64,000 nucleotides of DNA from Rhodopirellula baltica SH 1 (GTDB taxonomy: Bacteria > Planctomycetota > Planctomycetia > Pirellulales > Pirellulaceae). How positions within the stretch are numbered: position 1 is the stretch's first letter; each line of letters starts with the position of its first letter. A program made the position numbers and the translations under genes. The stretch is from the NCBI RefSeq assembly GCF_000196115.1, contig NC_005027.1:5576001-5640000 (forward strand), given 5' to 3'. Under the pieces are notes generated by a model. That model worked only from the letters and a program-made list of their open reading frames with translations, did not search any database and was not told the origin of the DNA. Positions 61,701 to 64,000 of the stretch are shown here, one piece after another.

Positions 61701-63387
61701 GCAGGTAGAGACCACGGAGGGCCCCGTCGCTGCCAAGGCTTGGCTCGAAAGAGAAGTGCTCACGCACATTGCCACCGGTCCCGCGTCCGCATTCTCTGGA
61801 ACACGGGATGGCACCGACGAGCCGCTCGTGACGTGGTGGGATGTCATCAACCATCCGATCTTCAGTGACGACCTTTGGGACATCGTCGGCGATGACTTCA
61901 TGCTCGATGTCATCGAGGCGGCTCGGGCGGTCGTTCATCCCGACACGCGATTGATCATCAATGAGTTCGATATTCTCTCCAACCCTGACAATGGCCAGAG
62001 CGATGATTTCTTCAACCTGCTGACGTTCCTTGACGCCCAGTCCGCTAGCGGTCGTGCCGACTACGACACGATTGGCTTTCAAGGTCATTTTCTGTCAGAG
62101 CGTTTACCCGCCATCGACCGCGTTCTGGCGGAACTCGATCGTTACGAGAGCTTTGGCCGCAATTTCCAAATCACCGAATTCGACGTGGACGCATTGTTCA
62201 TCGATGAGCAAACCCAAGCCGACTTCACCCGGGACTTCTATCAACTCCTGGCCAGCAATCAAGCCGCCAGCCTCTTCACACCTTGGGGGGTCTGGGAAGG
62301 CGATCATTGGCGTTCCGAAGAAGAGGCCGCCCTCTTTAACCAAGACTGGACCCCCAAACCCAACGGCCAATGGTTGTTGGACCAAACATCTGACGAGCAA
62401 ACGCTTGTTCGAACTGGCGCCAGCGTGGACGCCGTATTAAATCCTGGATCCCATCGCATTCGGATCGAGGCAGATCAGTTCGATGGTTTTTATCTAGTGG
62501 ATGCATCCCAGACGGAAGGCGTTCTCACGTTCGTGATTGATGTGCCACCGGACTCAATGGATGACCACTTCACTGCAAACCCATTCGATGTATTGCCGGA
62601 CGTCAGCCTCTCGACAGAGACCGCTTTCCAGCAACCGGATGATCAAATTCGGTTTGAATCGAGTTTGGATCTCGATTCGATCGGAGCTGAAAATGGCGAC
62701 TGGACGATTGGGTTCGACCTTCGTCCTGACGCACCTCCTGATGGCCAATGGCGTTCGGTCTTGTTCAAAGGCGATGACGACTCCCAACGTGGGCCAGCTG
62801 TTTTCCTTCGCCCCAATGACATGCGGTTGCACGTTCGGGTTTCAACGGATCATCGTGACGACGAAGGCTTGGTCAGTGATTCGGAATTGCCACTTGGAGT
62901 CTGGTCGAATGTAACCATCGTAAAACGGGGGCAGCGCCTTGAACTCTATCTTGACGGACAGCTCGATCGTGTTCGGATCTTGGTCGGGGATACCTTGGGC
63001 AACGTCGGAGGCTTGACATTGGGCGCTGATTTCCGTCGGCCATCAGGCATTTTTTCCGTGTGTGATCTCGGCGTTCTCTCATCCGCAGTGACCCACGAAA
63101 GCCTAACGCAGTGGACTCTTTGGGGACCAATGAGTCTCCAGAGCATCAGAGGTAACCTAAGTGACAATGACAGTGCCATCTCGCCTGGCGATCTTCTCTA
63201 TGAATGGATTCAACCTGTTGAGGAATTGCTCGGTGGCTCATCGTTCACGCTATCACCAGATGGAAACTTCACATTTGCTGCTGGTTCGCTCTCGGACTCC
63301 GTTGTCACACTTGAAATCAAAGTCCGTCAGGTGACGGGGCAATTCACCATCTCAACTCTGACGATTGAATTGCCTGAGACCGCCTAA
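58771..63387 (+). CDS. Giant secreted GH10-like modular protein with N-terminal dockerin
   Basis: From ATG 58771 the protein has 1538 residues; TTG 58693 would add 26. Order: basic start; LEDRRLLTA motif; a dockerin already at about 40-110 (DVNRDGTITELD, DVNQDGRVSAVD); two PA14-like domains (about 225-370 and 375-530); a Calx-beta-like domain (near 545-650); a CBM-like beta domain (near 660-820). The GH10-like barrel (about 860-1210) follows with HALVWGE, WDVINHPIF and FQITEFDV (E1136, nucleophile position). Then come a laminin-G-like domain (about 1290-1450) and a C-terminal Ig-like segment. The acid/base position has H1028 instead of Glu. It is probably a xylan- or other glycan-binding protein, activity uncertain. 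Confidence 0.85.
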   Translation: MLFSHRRPHHLTPAFSPRQRCRAIFESLEDRRLLTASPGSNAFEHLDVNRDGTITELDALQVINVLQADHTALGAGKSSVEARHDVNQDGRVSAVDALWVINFVNDEDTRVINQSLQSEPAPTASISLPGQIRARDIAELTIHSINDLDLSTIDHLEIDWGDGRVTEIKDDLSQPLIRLHSYFIDPATAFVEVRAVPHVGSAIVLQNASIDVVANSPFIVDRANEGLTAEVYDNTTFTGPSVSVRTDPTIDFDFGVGSPDPNLNIGSAPFSIRWQGQFNPIQTTNYTFFAEVGENDTVDFYLDNQLLFTASDGEQSATILLTENQSVDLKVDYVAGAGVSKIRVGSETGSSFKTALPSNQLTPLVPANQLRSGVLVETFEPVAPSPPLSSIAELRDDETFVANTPSTASDISSFSYSAAPGAKVSRIRGIVSPPVSGHYTFHLAASDEAELWLSQGVTSDTSRLIASVATPTLMEGFTDANAGLSASVYLVAGQDYYVETLQVHDDPVAKNHLSVAWTRPDQLASGPQLIGNEFLRPIVPQVSLHAEISQTNEVFSVDSSMRFVVIRDDDLGRDLPVAYTLGGTATNGADYPADTGTVIIPAGQRSAEIELEVTKDGLPEPTETVVIRLVADPAYQLGSEFTRQVTGTIGGEALGGTELLPVDPILLSAFSYYDVSSPNSVVEFEETDPRLPFVDASAGNNAIRVDVNSFTNPWDVAFSHTLPPTEIVDGDKLFVSLWARSVNIDGSPVTVGMRLQESDSYHGKEQTWEVKDEWTPLLWPVVADFNNNATATRGLDIRLGYQQQSVELAGFSLLKMPGSTEMNSLPRTIFSYEGRDADAAWRAQAKINEQTQRSNPVQILVQDAAGNPVEGAVVTITPQALSLPMGMAVSPSQVVLSADPISLTADSARYRAIIENYFDTLTDGGEAQWGPWEEDSQLPTDFLQWVVDRDALYHGHALVWGELDRFPAPADLLTNYEQVETTEGPVAAKAWLEREVLTHIATGPASAFSGTRDGTDEPLVTWWDVINHPIFSDDLWDIVGDDFMLDVIEAARAVVHPDTRLIINEFDILSNPDNGQSDDFFNLLTFLDAQSASGRADYDTIGFQGHFLSERLPAIDRVLAELDRYESFGRNFQITEFDVDALFIDEQTQADFTRDFYQLLASNQAASLFTPWGVWEGDHWRSEEEAALFNQDWTPKPNGQWLLDQTSDEQTLVRTGASVDAVLNPGSHRIRIEADQFDGFYLVDASQTEGVLTFVIDVPPDSMDDHFTANPFDVLPDVSLSTETAFQQPDDQIRFESSLDLDSIGAENGDWTIGFDLRPDAPPDGQWRSVLFKGDDDSQRGPAVFLRPNDMRLHVRVSTDHRDDEGLVSDSELPLGVWSNVTIVKRGQRLELYLDGQLDRVRILVGDTLGNVGGLTLGADFRRPSGIFSVCDLGVLSSAVTHESLTQWTLWGPMSLQSIRGNLSDNDSAISPGDLLYEWIQPVEELLGGSSFTLSPDGNFTFAAGSLSDSVVTLEIKVRQVTGQFTISTLTIELPETA

Positions 63388-63546
63388 GGGCCTCGATTGC
63401 GAAAAGTGAGCTTTCTGGATGTAGGGTCTAGACTACCCTCGTGGAAGGGCTTAATGTGACTGGCGGATCCCCCTGAAAGAAGGGGCTGTCGAGGGCTTTT
63501 CATCACGATCGTTGGTGCTGAGCTGAATTTTGACGACCGGACTACT

Positions 63547-64000
63547 TTGAGCGCAACCCAGTCCTCCTCTGATTGCTCGATTGAACTCCGCTATCGGTGT
63601 AGTTCTGAGTTCATACCCATTTTGCAGCATTTGCGGGCATCCATCGTGGTGTCAACTTACAAGCTGGGAAAAGTAGCTGTGATCCAGGCTTCTGGGAGTG
63701 CCCTGGATGTGCGTTTGACGTCGTTCCCAACGGCGATGGGATTGGCAATTCATCCCAGAAAAATCACGGTGGGAACTCGCCGCGGACTGTGGACGCTTGC
63801 GGCTGAGAGAGACATTCCCTGGGAGGCCTCGTCGTCCACTGGGCCATCGAGCAATTCAAAGTCGCTCACACTAGCGGCTCGTGATTATCACATCACCGGC
63901 AACATTAGCATTCACGAGCTGGCATACCACGGCGACACATTGTGGGGCGTCAATACATTGTTTTCGTGCCTCTGCACGTTTGAGACATTGCACAATTTTG
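63547..64000 (+). CDS. TIGR03032 family protein, N-terminal part
   Basis: The frame is open from a stop at 63457 to the right edge, so only about 151 residues are seen. TTG at 63547 is the best start found; no ATG or GTG lies in a suitable place. The family pattern is clear: SIVVSTYKLGKVAVIQ, FPTAMGLAIHPRKITVGTRRGLWTL, RDYHITGNISIHELAYHGDTLWGVNTLFSCLCT. These beta-propeller-like proteins have no known role; some lie near glycan genes. The preceding intergenic stretch has only a small hairpin (CCCCT/AGGGG near 63470). Confidence 0.82.
   Translation, partial: MSATQSSSDCSIELRYRCSSEFIPILQHLRASIVVSTYKLGKVAVIQASGSALDVRLTSFPTAMGLAIHPRKITVGTRRGLWTLAAERDIPWEASSSTGPSSNSKSLTLAARDYHITGNISIHELAYHGDTLWGVNTLFSCLCTFETLHNF

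Noticed and set aside
63464-63485. Hairpin after the GH10-like gene as a terminator
   Set aside because: The stem is only five pairs and no T-tract follows directly; too weak to call.

Overview
This window looks like a chromosome fragment from a marine planctomycete of the Pirellulaceae (Rhodopirellula-like). The basis is mid-50s GC by eye, very many Ser/Thr kinases and two-component proteins, exoproteins opening with the planctomycete LExRR-LL motif followed by dockerins, a DUF1571 protein and a TIGR03032 protein. The species is an inference; no database was searched. No tRNA, rRNA, CRISPR array, insertion sequence or phage module was recognised.

Region 1 (1-7010): a 5'-truncated view of dabA (inorganic-carbon transporter subunit) runs off the left edge. 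It is divergent from a histidine kinase, a sigma-54-type response regulator, a SulP anion transporter and a SUI1/YciH protein. Both dabA and the SulP gene have a -24/-12 promoter, and each promoter has a pair of matching TGCA-N6-TGCA dyads 120-165 bp upstream. This suggests one sigma-54 regulon for carbon (or anion) uptake.

Region 2 (6992-17398, minus strand): trmK; a receiver-Ser/Thr kinase overlapping a hybrid kinase with HPt; a small membrane protein; a membrane pseudokinase; then rpoD, a TPR-glycosyltransferase-like gene and uppS, linked by stop/start overlaps.

Region 3 (17399-30144): small or housekeeping genes (zinc-ribbon membrane protein, methyltransferase, DinB, DCC thiol oxidoreductase), a membrane coiled-coil protein with a half DnaJ zinc motif, an ExeA-like protein with a weak P-loop, rsmE with a repeat insertion, an AAA ATPase, and a large protein fusing an active-looking Ser/Thr kinase to a tubulin/FtsZ-like GTPase domain.

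Region 4 (30187-47224): HAD phosphatase, MMPL/RND exporter, lspA, thioredoxin-like lipoprotein, DUF1571 protein, secreted coiled-coil protein, membrane Ser/Thr kinase, leucine-rich-repeat membrane protein, SMUG1-type uracil-DNA glycosylase, a degenerate shikimate-dehydrogenase-like protein and a PaaK-like adenylating enzyme.

Region 5 (47435-54213): exopolysaccharide export genes: tyrosine autokinase/chain-length protein, Wza-like outer-membrane protein, a lipoprotein and an O-antigen polymerase/ligase-like protein.

Region 6 (54383-64000): two giant secreted modular proteins, divergently transcribed. One is a subtilisin/sedolisin-like protease with a 775-bp internal duplication; the other is a GH10-like protein lacking the usual acid/base Glu. 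The start of a TIGR03032 gene follows. Translational start choices, promoter calls and family names rest on reading the sequence and on remembered family motifs.
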